Below, piece after piece: positions 18,288 through 26,731 of a stretch of 64,000 bases of DNA (positions are counted from its first letter, which is position 1; every line of letters starts with the position of its first letter). Under the pieces are notes generated by a model. The model was given only the letters and a program-made list of their open reading frames with translations, made no database searches and was not told the DNA's origin. Source of the stretch: Kitasatospora sp. GP82 (GTDB taxonomy: Bacteria; Actinomycetota; Actinomycetes; Streptomycetales; Streptomycetaceae); the NCBI RefSeq assembly GCF_029892105.1, contig NZ_JARZAJ010000013.1, forward strand, positions 62,001 through 126,000. The letters run 5' to 3'. The position numbers were made by a program, and so were the translations under genes.

Positions 18288-19556
18288 TCAGAGCTCGCTC
18301 TTGTCCTTGGTGGGCAGACCGGTCTGGCCGGCGATGGCGTTCCAGAGGCTGGATGCCTGGGTCTTGGCCGTCGTCGCCGCGCCGCTCGCGTCGGTGCCCG
18401 CCTTGTAGTGCGGGTTGTCCTTCTTGGCCGCGTCGCAGTTGGCCACCGAGTCGCCGGCCCAGCCGGCGTACTCGCGGTCGGCGGTGGCGGATGCCTGCCA
18501 CGCCTTCTGCAGCTGCTCGACCAGCTGTGCGCCGCTCGGGAGCTTGTCCACCTTGAGCCCGTTCAGGCCGGCCACCAACTGGTCGCGCTGGGCCGCCGCC
18601 TGGGTGAGCGCCTGCTGGGACTCGGGCAGCTGCTGGCACTTGCCGACCGCGTCCACCGCGCCGATGACGGCCTGCCGGCTGGAGCTGGCCTTGCCCAGCA
18701 GGTCCGAGAGCGCCTGGGCCTGAGTCTGCAGCTCCGGGTTGGCCGCCGCGCCGCCGGTGCCCGTCGGGGCGGGCGCACTGCTGTCGACCTTGGCGACCGG
18801 TGCCGTCTTGGCGACCTTGCCGGCGCTCTTGTCGTTACCACTGCTCATCAGCAGGCCGACCACGACGGCCGCCGCCACACAGCCGAGGGCCACACCGCCG
18901 ATCAGCAGCTTGTTCGAGCGGCGCCCGCCGCCGCCGTCCTCCGCGCCGGGCGCGTACGCCGAGGGAGCGGGCTGGAAGCCCTGCGCGGGCGCACCGGCGT
19001 ACGGCTGCTGCTGCGCTCCGAACTGCTGTCCGCCGAAGGTCTGCTGCCCCCCGTACGAAGGCTGGCCGCCCATCGGCTGCTGGCCGCCGAAGCTCTGCTG
19101 GCCGCCCATCGACGGCTGGGCCGCCCCCGGAACGCCCGACTGCCCGCCGAAGCTCTGCTGCGGGCTGCCGAACTGCTGCTGCCCCCCGAAGGACGGCTGC
19201 TGCCCGCCGAAGCCCTGCTGCCCCCCGTACGAGGCCTGGCCGCCCATCGGCGGCTGGCCCGGCATCGGCGGCTGGGGCAGCCCACCGCCGGCCGCCGGGC
19301 CACCGGCCGGGTATGGCGGCAGGTACTGCGTCGAGGCAGCATCGGTCTGCAGCCCGGCCTGGTGCGGCTGCCCGCCCTGATGCGGTACGGCGCCCTCGGG
19401 GCCACCGCCCAGGTACTCGGGACCGCCCTGGAACTGCTCGGTCGGCACGTCCTGCTGCTGCGGCGGTGGCGCACCCTGCGCGCCTCCCGGCTCGGGCCGG
19501 AAGAGGTCGTCCAGGTTGAAGTCATTGGAGCTGGAGTACGAGCGGCGCTGGCTCAA
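18288..19556 (-). CDS. Gly/Gln-rich single-pass membrane protein, unknown function
   Basis: 422 residues. Residues 1-215 are low complexity, dominated by Gly, Gln and Pro with repeated FGGQQ/MGGQ units. A transmembrane segment follows at about 222-243 (LLIGGVALGCVAAAVVVGLLM), then a 175-residue Ala/Lys/Gln-rich outer domain with two Cys. The TTG start at 19556 is supported by GAGGAA 7 bases upstream. The cytoplasmic repeat resembles disordered, condensation-prone tails seen in actinobacterial membrane proteins. It is convergent with the binding-protein gene. Confidence 0.85.
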   Translation of the reverse strand: MSQRRSYSSSNDFNLDDLFRPEPGGAQGAPPPQQQDVPTEQFQGGPEYLGGGPEGAVPHQGGQPHQAGLQTDAASTQYLPPYPAGGPAAGGGLPQPPMPGQPPMGGQASYGGQQGFGGQQPSFGGQQQFGSPQQSFGGQSGVPGAAQPSMGGQQSFGGQQPMGGQPSYGGQQTFGGQQFGAQQQPYAGAPAQGFQPAPSAYAPGAEDGGGGRRSNKLLIGGVALGCVAAAVVVGLLMSSGNDKSAGKVAKTAPVAKVDSSAPAPTGTGGAAANPELQTQAQALSDLLGKASSSRQAVIGAVDAVGKCQQLPESQQALTQAAAQRDQLVAGLNGLKVDKLPSGAQLVEQLQKAWQASATADREYAGWAGDSVANCDAAKKDNPHYKAGTDASGAATTAKTQASSLWNAIAGQTGLPTKDKSEL

Positions 19557-19823
19557 CGCGATTCCTCACCTGTGCACGGCACCTGGCATGCGCGGGCAGG
19601 CGACAGCCTCCGGGCGGCCCCATACCGCCTGTACCGTCTCAACCGCGTCTGCACCCGGGCCTTCCTCGGTTCTTCCGCGCGCTCGCTGACGGCGGACCAC
19701 GACTACTCGGCTGCCTCGGCGATCCCGGCGGCGCTTGCGCCGCCGAACAACGCTTCCAATGCCGAATATCAGGCCCACGCTACCTGTTCACCGGCACGGG
19801 TGACTACGCGGGCCGGGCTTCTC

Positions 19824-21200
19824 TCACGCGGCCTCCACGTCGACCCGGGCCTGGAACTCCCGTACCACCCGGTTGTCCCGGTACGGCTCAAGCCTCCGCC
19901 GGAAGTCGTCCAGGTACTCCACACCCCGGTTCGACCGCAGTCCGCTGAGCAGCCGGACGGCCTGCGCGCCCGTCTCGCAGGCCCGTTCGACCTCCCGCTG
20001 CTGGAGCTGAGCGGTGGCCAGCAGCACCAAGTCCACGGCACGGCGCCGCACCCTGGTCGGCGGGTGGAGTTCGAGAGCGGTACGGGCGTAGCGCTCGGCC
20101 TGGGCCGCCTGCTCCAAGTCCCGGTGACAGTGCGCCAGCTCGTCGGCCAGGTACGCCTCGTCGAAGTGGACGATCCAGTCCGGGTCGTCCTCGGGGTTGC
20201 GCTGCTCCATCGCGGCCAGCGCCTTGGCGGCCACCGCCTCGCAGGAGCGCGCGTCGCCGAGCAGGGCATGGCCCCTGGCCTCCGCCGCGTAGAACATCGC
20301 CATCGCCGTCGGGGTGGCCACCGCACGGGCGCCTTCCTGTGCGGCGCGGGCGAGTTGGGCGATCTCACGCGGATTGCCGAGGGTCGCCGCCAGGTGGCTC
20401 ATCGAGGCGGCGAGCACATAGCCGCCGTACCCCCGGTCGTCCGCCGCCTGGGCCAGGCGCAGCGCCTGGATGTAGTACCGCTGGGCGAGCCCGGGCTGCC
20501 CGGTGTCCACCGCCATGTACCCTGCCAGCTCGGTGAGTCGGGCGACGGCCGCGAACAGATGACGGCCCGTCTCCTCCCGGTACGCACCGGCGAGCAGGCC
20601 GGAGACCACGCTGTTGAGGTAGTGCACCACCACCGGGCGCACATGCCCGCTGCCGAAGCGGTGGTCCAACTCGACCAGCATCTGGGTGGTCGCCCGGATC
20701 GCCGCCACATCGGCGGGGCCGACCCGAGGGCCGCCGGTCCGGGCCACCACCGGGTCGGGCGGGGTGATCAGCCAGTCCCGGCTGGGCTCGACCAGCGCGG
20801 AGGCCGCCACCGTCGCCCCGGTCAGGAACTCGCGGCGGCCGACGTCGCTGCGCCACAACTCGCAGACCTGCTCCAGCGCGGCGCTCAGCGTGGGCGCGAA
20901 CTGGAGACCGATGCCCGAGCTGAGGTTCTTGCCGTCGGCCATGCCGATCTCGTCCACCGTGACGCTCCGGCCGAGTTTGCGGCCCAGCGCCTCGGCGATC
21001 ACGGCGGGCGCCTGGCCGCGCGGCTGCTGCCCTCGCAGCCAGCGGGCGACCGAGGTCTTGTCGTAGCGCAGGTCGAGCCCGTGCTCCGCGCCGCAGAGAT
21101 TCACCCGGCGGGCGAGGCCCGCATTCGAGCAGCTCGCCTCCTGAATCAGCTGCTGCAAGCGCTCGTTGGGCTGCCGTGCGACAAGTGGTCTCGCGGCCAT
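19824..21200 (-). CDS. HTH-type transcriptional regulator with TPR-like domain
   Basis: A 458-residue protein. The N-terminal part (about 1-90, QLIQEASCSNAGLARRVNLCG ... KTSVARWLRGQQPRGQAP) is a divergent DNA-binding region. The remainder is helical with TPR-like repeats (AQRYYIQALRLAQAADDRGYGGYVLAASM, AERYARTALELHPP). This layout matches conserved Streptomyces regulators that influence development and antibiotic production (NsdA-like group), but the exact member is not certain. It is divergent from the primase-like gene at 21526; 21201-21525 carries both promoters. Confidence 0.85.
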   Translation of the reverse strand: MAARPLVARQPNERLQQLIQEASCSNAGLARRVNLCGAEHGLDLRYDKTSVARWLRGQQPRGQAPAVIAEALGRKLGRSVTVDEIGMADGKNLSSGIGLQFAPTLSAALEQVCELWRSDVGRREFLTGATVAASALVEPSRDWLITPPDPVVARTGGPRVGPADVAAIRATTQMLVELDHRFGSGHVRPVVVHYLNSVVSGLLAGAYREETGRHLFAAVARLTELAGYMAVDTGQPGLAQRYYIQALRLAQAADDRGYGGYVLAASMSHLAATLGNPREIAQLARAAQEGARAVATPTAMAMFYAAEARGHALLGDARSCEAVAAKALAAMEQRNPEDDPDWIVHFDEAYLADELAHCHRDLEQAAQAERYARTALELHPPTRVRRRAVDLVLLATAQLQQREVERACETGAQAVRLLSGLRSNRGVEYLDDFRRRLEPYRDNRVVREFQARVDVEAA

Positions 21201-21525
21201 GGGTTTCGCCTCCCCACGCCCCCGGCCCTGACCGGAGGGCGACGATTCTGCATGCTCTGGTGCCGACGTGCCGACCGGACAAGGCTTCTGACCCCAGGCT
21301 AGCGATCAGCAACACCTGCGGGATACCCACGGTGACGGCCCCGCTCCCCACGCGCCCTGCCAAATGCCCCTGTGCGCCCCCCGCTGCGCCGGGCGCGACC
21401 CCCACCCGGCTGTACTGCGCCCCGCCGGGTCGGCCGTCTCACCGGTACGGGTGACATCGCATCCGGCACGCTGACCGCCCAGGTCCCAGCCGTAACCCCA
21501 CTCACAGACGGTAGTTGAGCAGCAC

Positions 21526-22221
21526 GTGGAAGACACCCCAGGAACTCAGGAGCAGGACCTGCCCCAACTGCTCATCGAAGCCGTCAGATACGCAGAGGAC
21601 CGCCACTGGGAGGTCGCCCCCGGCGCATGGCTGATCGACGGCGAAGGACCGGCGCGCTGCTCGTGCGGCGACCTGAACTGCGCGCTGCCCGGCGCACACC
21701 CCGTCAGTGCCGACTGGCGCCGTCGGGCCAGCGCCGGGCCCGGCGTGGTCAGGCGCTGGTGGACGGAGAGCCCGTCGGCCTCGATCCTGCTGCCCACCGG
21801 CCGCGTCTTCGACGTTCTGGACGTCCCCGAGCTGGCCGGGTGCCTGGCACTGGCCCGGATGGAGCGGATGGGACTGCAACTGGGCCCTGTGGTGGCCGCC
21901 CCGGCGGCGGCCGGGCAGGTCGGGCGCCGGCTGCACTTCCTGGTGCTGCCCGGGGTGCAGAGCAAACTGCCGGAGCTGCTGCGCAAGCTGGGCTGGGCAC
22001 CCGGCCGGCTCGACCTGGTGGCACGCGGCGAGGGTGACTACATCGTCGCCCCGCCGTCCCGCATCGGTCCGTTCCGCTACGCCCAGTGGGCCCGGCCCCC
22101 GTCCGCGATCAACCGCTGGCTGCCGGACGCCGCCGAGCTGATCAGCCCGCTCGCCTACGCCTGCGGCCGCGGCGGCGCAGCGATGACCGCCCCGAACGTC
22201 CAGCCGGTGGCGGTGCGCTGA
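21526..22221 (+). CDS. Bifunctional DNA primase/polymerase-like (Prim-Pol N-terminal) domain protein
   Basis: 231 residues, starting with GTG. Features of the stand-alone prim-pol-like proteins conserved in Streptomyces are seen: AVRYAEDRHWEVAPGAWLI, the Cys/His patch CSCGDLNCALPGAHP, and RLDLVARGEGDYIVAPPSR. The Cys-Cys-Cys-His patch could bind zinc. It lacks a helicase partner, so a replication role is unproven; conserved chromosomal copies probably have another job. No clear ribosome binding site is visible and a later start is possible. Confidence 0.75.
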   Translation: MEDTPGTQEQDLPQLLIEAVRYAEDRHWEVAPGAWLIDGEGPARCSCGDLNCALPGAHPVSADWRRRASAGPGVVRRWWTESPSASILLPTGRVFDVLDVPELAGCLALARMERMGLQLGPVVAAPAAAGQVGRRLHFLVLPGVQSKLPELLRKLGWAPGRLDLVARGEGDYIVAPPSRIGPFRYAQWARPPSAINRWLPDAAELISPLAYACGRGGAAMTAPNVQPVAVR

Positions 22222-22710
22222 GCCGACCGACCCGGGTGGATCCGCCCCGGACAGGGCCGATCGGCCCTCCCTGGATCACCGTCCTGCGCCTATCGGGTGA
22301 CGGGCGGCGCTGCGCGAAACCCCGCGCGCATCTGACGGGCCTTGTCTCCCACCGGGGGCGGGGTCCGTCAGACGCACGTGCGGATAAGAGACCGGTGTAC
22401 CCGATCGTCACTTGCGAAAAGCCCCTCGTACGAGTGACAGCACTCAAGGATTGCCGCGATCTGCCGAGGGGAGGAATTCCGACGAGAGGGGCGGACCGGA
22501 AGACAGGAGGACGGCGGCAACAGGGCCACAAAAGGGGACAGCAGGGCCGGGGAGACCGGGGGAAAGCCGGGGGCACCCGGGAGGGCGCTCGGACGGGGAA
22601 GCCGAGCGTGGTGGATCGGGGAGGAAGCCGGGGGGCCGTGGTACCGATCGCGCTCGGGGCGGTCGAGTGACACGGACCGGGGGATCAGGGAGGGAAGCGG
22701 GGAGGGTCGC
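22222..22710. other. Purine-skewed intergenic region
   Basis: About 490 bases without a convincing gene. From about 22456 the + strand is strongly G/A-rich, so RNA read through from dmdR (minus strand) would be C/U-rich and poor in G, as in Rho-utilisation sites. One clear stem, CGCTCGG/CCGAGCG at 22586-22608, lies inside it. Open frames here have atypical composition. Confidence 0.5.
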
Positions 22711-22742
22711 GGAGCTCGGTGCACGGGGATGCACCGAGCTCC
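22711..22742 (-). terminator. Hairpin downstream of dmdR
   Basis: GGAGCTCGGTGCA (22711-22723) pairs perfectly over 13 bp with TGCACCGAGCTCC (22730-22742) across a 6-base loop, 30 bases past the dmdR stop. It has no T-run, as is common in Streptomyces terminators. Confidence 0.8.
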
Positions 22743-22773
22743 TCGGCATTCCTGTGCCGGCGCAGCCGCGGCC

Positions 22774-23466
22774 TCAGAGCTTGGCGACGAAGACGTGAGC
22801 GGCGATGTCCTTGCCCAGTTCGGCCGCGCCGGCGCCGCTGCCGACCAGGATGCCGCCGACGCCGGCCGAGACCTGGACCGTCGCTCCCGGGCGGACGCCG
22901 GCCCGGCGGAGCGTCCGCATCAAGTCCTCGTCCGTCTGGATCGGCTCGCCGATCCGGCGGACCACCACGCTGATCCCGGCCTCGCCGGGCTTGACCGCGT
23001 CGAGGGCGACCAGGGCGGCGTCGAAGCCCTCGCCCTCGGCCTTGGCGTCGCCGAGCTCGTCCAGACCGGGGATCGGGTTGCCGTACGGGGACTGGGTGGG
23101 GTGACCGAGCATGGCGAGCACCTTGCGCTCGACCGTCTCGCTCATCACGTGCTCCCAGCGGCAGGCCTCCTCGTGGACCTGCTCCCACTCCAGGCCGATC
23201 ACGTCGACCAGCAGGCACTCGGCGATGCGGTGCTTGCGCATCACCCGGACCGCGAGACGGCGGCCGTCCTCGGTCAGTTCGAGGTGCCGGTCGCCGGCGA
23301 CCTGGAGAAGGCCGTCGCGCTCCATCCGGCCGACGGTCTGGCTCACCGTGGGGCCGCTCTGCTCCAGGCGCTCCGCGATCCTGGCGCGCATCGGGGTGAT
23401 GCCCTCTTCCTCCAGCTCCAGGATGGTGCGAAGGTACATCTCAGTGGTGTCGATCAGCCCAGACAT
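22774..23466 (-). CDS. dmdR1: DtxR/IdeR-family iron-dependent repressor (DmdR type)
   Basis: A 230-residue metal-dependent repressor. The N-terminal winged helix (MSGLIDTTEMYLRTILELEEEG, helix-turn-helix ARIAERLEQSGPTVSQTVGRM) is followed by a dimerisation/metal domain with the family ligands in HRIAECLLVDVIGLEWEQVHEEACRWEHVMS (His, Cys, Glu, Glu, His). A C-terminal SH3-like domain follows. With Fe2+ it should repress siderophore and iron-uptake genes; no iron-box sequence was found in this window. Gene position next to a SIS-domain protein matches dmdR1 in Streptomyces. Confidence 0.93.
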   Translation of the reverse strand: MSGLIDTTEMYLRTILELEEEGITPMRARIAERLEQSGPTVSQTVGRMERDGLLQVAGDRHLELTEDGRRLAVRVMRKHRIAECLLVDVIGLEWEQVHEEACRWEHVMSETVERKVLAMLGHPTQSPYGNPIPGLDELGDAKAEGEGFDAALVALDAVKPGEAGISVVVRRIGEPIQTDEDLMRTLRRAGVRPGATVQVSAGVGGILVGSGAGAAELGKDIAAHVFVAKL

Positions 23467-23675
23467 CGCAGCCGGCTCCGTTCCTCGGTGTCCTCACCGC
23501 CAATTCTGACGTACTGAAGCGACAACCCGAGCCGCGCAGACCCCATGCCTCGGGCATTTCGTCCCTGTTGACAGCGGGGCGCCGCAGGCCGCACGGTGCT
23601 CGCCGTAGCTTTCTCCATTGCAATTCCCGAACTGCGGCCGGACGTTCCGGCCGCACACCACGGTACGGAGATCTG

Positions 23676-24425
23676 ATGAGCGACCTGGTCGGGCAGTACT
23701 TCGATGCCGCGGTGGCCCACCTCCAGCGCGTCCGTACCGAGGAGGCCCAGGCCATCGAGCAGGCCGCAATGCTGCTGGCGGACGCGGTGGCGGAGGGTAG
23801 GCGGATCTTCACCTTCGGCGCCGGGCACTCCTCACTGCCCGCCCAGGACGTGGTCTACCGGTCCGGCGGCCTGGTGGTGATCAACCTGCTGAACGTGCCC
23901 GGCATGATCGGGGTCAATGTGATGCCCGCCCCGCTCGGCAGCGCGCTGGAGCGGGTCTCCGGCCTTGCTCCGGCGACGCTCGATCTCACCCCGGCCCGCG
24001 AGGGCGATCTCCTTTTCGTCATCTCGCTCTCCGGACGCCAGGTGATGCCGATCGAGCTGGCCCAGCACGCCCGAGCGCGCGGACTGACGGTCATCGGGGT
24101 CACCTCACTGGCATACCCCGGCGAGGTCACCTCCCAGCACCCGTCCGGGACGTACCTCAAGGACCACTGCGACGTGGTGCTCGACAGCAAGATCGCGGTC
24201 GGCGACGGCGAGCTGAGCCACCCGGGCGCCGGGACCACCTTCGGCTCCGTCTCCACCGTCGTGACCAGCGCACTGATGCAGGCCGTGGTGGCCTCGGCGG
24301 TCGGGAAACTGGCCGACAAGGGCATCACCCCGCCACTGTTCCGCTCCGGCAACGTCGACGGCGGCACCGAGTGGAACACCCAGGTGATGGCGGAGAACGC
24401 CGACCGGGTCTTCTACACCTACTGA
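23676..24425 (+). CDS. SIS-domain protein (UPF0309-like phosphosugar-binding)
   Basis: A 249-residue sugar-isomerase-fold protein that probably binds or isomerises a phosphosugar. The phosphosugar-binding loops are FTFGAGHSSLPAQDVVYRSGGL and FVISLSGRQVMPIELAQHARARGLTVIGVTS. ATG at 23676 with ACGGAG 5 bases upstream; the longer frame to 23568 overlaps the dmdR promoter region. It is divergent from dmdR with only 209 bases between, a conserved pairing in Streptomyces. The substrate is not identifiable. Confidence 0.9.
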   Translation: MSDLVGQYFDAAVAHLQRVRTEEAQAIEQAAMLLADAVAEGRRIFTFGAGHSSLPAQDVVYRSGGLVVINLLNVPGMIGVNVMPAPLGSALERVSGLAPATLDLTPAREGDLLFVISLSGRQVMPIELAQHARARGLTVIGVTSLAYPGEVTSQHPSGTYLKDHCDVVLDSKIAVGDGELSHPGAGTTFGSVSTVVTSALMQAVVASAVGKLADKGITPPLFRSGNVDGGTEWNTQVMAENADRVFYTY

Positions 24426-24547
24426 GCCCCCGGCGCCGAGACCCCGGGCCGGGAGCCCGCAGATTGGCCGGACAGTGCGCGTACCGGCCCTGCGCTCGGG
24501 GCAGTACGTACCTGCTGAGTACACGGCAAGGCGGCAGAGGGGCCGAC

Positions 24548-25531
24548 ATGGCGGGGTCAGGGCGTTCCATCCGGCGCTTCGAGGAGCGCGAGCTTCTGCC
24601 CGGGCTCTTCTGGACAGCAGACTCCTCCTCGCTCCAAGGGCAGCAGCGGGCCGTCGCACTCTCCCGCTGGGAGCTGTTGCTGCTGGTCGCGGCAGCAGCC
24701 TCCGGTTCGGCGGACGGCAGGCCCTGGGCCTGGATCGCGGCCTTCGCCTACCTCTGCACCGTCGTCCTCGCGGCCGTGGTCAGCCGGCAGAACCCCCAGG
24801 GCCTCTGGTACGAGGGCCGGGCCGCCGCCGAGTCGGTGAAGACGCTCTCCTGGAAGTACGCCGTCCGCGCCGACGCCTACCAGCCACCGCCCCGCGCACT
24901 GCCGGACGCCGAACGGCTCTACGACGCCCAACTCGGGGGCATTATCAGCCAGTTCGGCGCAAGCCGGGCGATCCCGCAGTTCGACCAGGTCCAGGCCGAA
25001 CTGTACGCCTGGCGCGGCCCGGCCGTCGGGCGACCGGCCCATCACCCGCAGATCACCGAGACCATGCAGGCCCTGCGCGACCAGCCGTTGACCGTCCGCC
25101 GCGAGGTCTACCTGCGCGAACGCGTGCGGACACAGCGCGAGTGGTACCACGCCAAGGCCCGCCAGTGCGCCAACGCCAGCCGCTGGACCAGCCTGCTCGG
25201 CATCGCCCTGCCGCTGCTCGGGCTCGGGCTCGCGGTGCTGCGCGCGCTCGGGTACTTCAGCTACGACGCACTCGGCACGGTCTCCGCCATCGCCGCCTCG
25301 ATCGCCGCCTGGGCGCAGCTGCGCCAGTACCGGCCGCAGGCCGCCGCGTACTCGCTGGCCGCCTCCGAACTCGCCGTGATCGAGGCCCAACTGGGCAGCC
25401 TGGAGCTGGAATCCGGGGAGGCCGAGGAGATCTGGGCCCGGCTCGCCCGGGACGCCGAGGACGCGATCTCACGGGAGCACACCACCTGGCAGGCCCGCCG
25501 CGAGGTCCGCAACCTGGACGTGGCGGGGTGA
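24548..25531 (+). CDS. DUF4231 / SLATT-type membrane protein
   Basis: A 327-residue protein with two pairs of membrane segments: about residues 41-80 (WELLLLVAAAASG, WAWIAAFAYLCTVVLAAVV) and about 212-260 (LLGIALPLLGLGLAVLRALG, GTVSAIAASIAAWAQL). Helical cytoplasmic regions follow each pair. This paired layout matches the SLATT superfamily, whose members often act as pore-forming effectors next to nucleotide-signal genes (SMODS, TIR). No such partner is adjacent, so it may be a housekeeping paralog. ATG at 24548 is preceded by AGAGGGG. Confidence 0.8.
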   Translation: MAGSGRSIRRFEERELLPGLFWTADSSSLQGQQRAVALSRWELLLLVAAAASGSADGRPWAWIAAFAYLCTVVLAAVVSRQNPQGLWYEGRAAAESVKTLSWKYAVRADAYQPPPRALPDAERLYDAQLGGIISQFGASRAIPQFDQVQAELYAWRGPAVGRPAHHPQITETMQALRDQPLTVRREVYLRERVRTQREWYHAKARQCANASRWTSLLGIALPLLGLGLAVLRALGYFSYDALGTVSAIAASIAAWAQLRQYRPQAAAYSLAASELAVIEAQLGSLELESGEAEEIWARLARDAEDAISREHTTWQARREVRNLDVAG

Positions 25532-25569
25532 CCGGGCCGGTCCCCCTCTCCGCGGACGGCCGGCAGCTC

Positions 25570-25607
25570 GGGGGCGCGGGGCCCTGCCTGATCAACTGCG
25601 TGCACGC
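25570..25607 (+). repeat. Copy of dispersed GGGGCGCGGGG...TGATCAACTGCGTGC repeat
   Basis: GGGGGCGCGGGGCCCTGCC followed by TGATCAACTGCGTGCACGC, nearly identical to the copies at 1247, 32012 and 52357. It follows the SLATT gene and may act as a terminator. Confidence 0.75.
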
Positions 25608-25801
25608 AACAGCGGGCACCGGGATCCAGCCGGGCGTGGAGGGCAGATGACACCTCGCGGCCTCGGCGGAGGGTGTCACCCGCCCTCCCGGGTCCGGTGC
25701 GGCTCCGGTCCCCTCCGTCCCGTGCACGCAGCCGATCAGACAGAGTCCTGCGCCCCCGGGGCGCTGCCAGGGCCTACACCCCCCGACCGAGGAGACAGCG
25801 A

Positions 25802-26677
25802 GTGCCGGAACTCATGGTCCAGGCCGCCGACGGCCGCAGGCTGGCGGTGGACACCCACGGGCATATAAAGGGCCGGCCGGTCTTCCTGCTGCACGGCACA
25901 CCCGGCAGCCGGGTGGGTCCGCTGCCGCGCGCCTCGGTGCTGTACCGGCTGGGCGTCCGGCTGATCTCCTTCGACCGGCCCGGGTACGGGGATTCCTCGC
26001 GACTGCCCGGCCGCCGGGTGAGCTCGGCGGCGGACGATGTGACGACGATCGCGGACGCCCTGGGACTCGCCGACTTCGCCGTCCTGGGACGCTCCGGCGG
26101 TGGCCCGCACGCGCTGGCCTGCGCGGCCCTGCTGCCCCACCGGGTGACCCGGGTGTCAGTACTGGTCAGCCTGGCGCCCCGGCACGCGGAGGGCCTCGAC
26201 TGGTACGCCGGGATGACCGAATCCAACCGGCGCGGGTACAGCGAGGTGGAGCGCGGGCTGCACCGCTTCGCCGACGCCTTCCAGGTCCGGTCGCGGAAGA
26301 TCAAGGACGATCCGGTCGCCGTGATCAAGGGCCTGGTACCCGAACTCCCGCCCACGGACCGATCGGTGGTCGCAGACGCGGGAATCCGCCGGATGCTGCT
26401 GAGCACCTACCGGGAGGCCTTCCGCTACGGCGCGTACGGCTGGATCGACGATGTGCTGGCGTTCACCAGCGACTGGGGCTTCACCGTGGAGAACATCACC
26501 GTCCCGACCCGGCTCTGGCACGGTGCGGACGACCAGTTCTCGCCGGTCCAGCACTCCCAGTGGCTCGCCGACCACATCCCCGGTGCAGAGCTCTACCTGG
26601 AGCCGGGCGCGGCCCACTTCGGATCGCTGCGGGTGATGGCCGAGGAACTGAAGTGGGCGGCGGGCCCGTCCTGCTGA
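25802..26677 (+). CDS. Alpha/beta hydrolase
   Basis: A 291-residue alpha/beta hydrolase. The oxyanion region is LLHGTPGSR, the nucleophile elbow LGRSGGGPHAL (Ser), the catalytic Asp lies in LWHGADDQFSP and the His in PGAAHFGS. The triad is therefore complete. The substrate is unknown. The GTG at 25802 has GAGGAGA about 8 bases upstream; the longer frame would start inside the dispersed-repeat region. It is convergent with the dehydrogenase gene, 54 bases away. Confidence 0.9.
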   Translation: MPELMVQAADGRRLAVDTHGHIKGRPVFLLHGTPGSRVGPLPRASVLYRLGVRLISFDRPGYGDSSRLPGRRVSSAADDVTTIADALGLADFAVLGRSGGGPHALACAALLPHRVTRVSVLVSLAPRHAEGLDWYAGMTESNRRGYSEVERGLHRFADAFQVRSRKIKDDPVAVIKGLVPELPPTDRSVVADAGIRRMLLSTYREAFRYGAYGWIDDVLAFTSDWGFTVENITVPTRLWHGADDQFSPVQHSQWLADHIPGAELYLEPGAAHFGSLRVMAEELKWAAGPSC

Positions 26678-26731
26678 CCACCGGAGGAGAAACCCTTCAC
26701 ATGCGCGGGGCCCTGCTGGTTCGCGCCGGGG

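Noticed and set aside
22412..22798. A 128-residue frame in the purine-rich gap after dmdR
   Set aside because: Gly/Arg/Glu-rich composition follows the base skew; no ribosome binding site, and it overlaps the dmdR terminator.
23467..23675. Iron box for DmdR autoregulation
   Set aside because: No sequence resembling TTAGGTTAGGCTAACCTAA is present in the dmdR-SIS gap.
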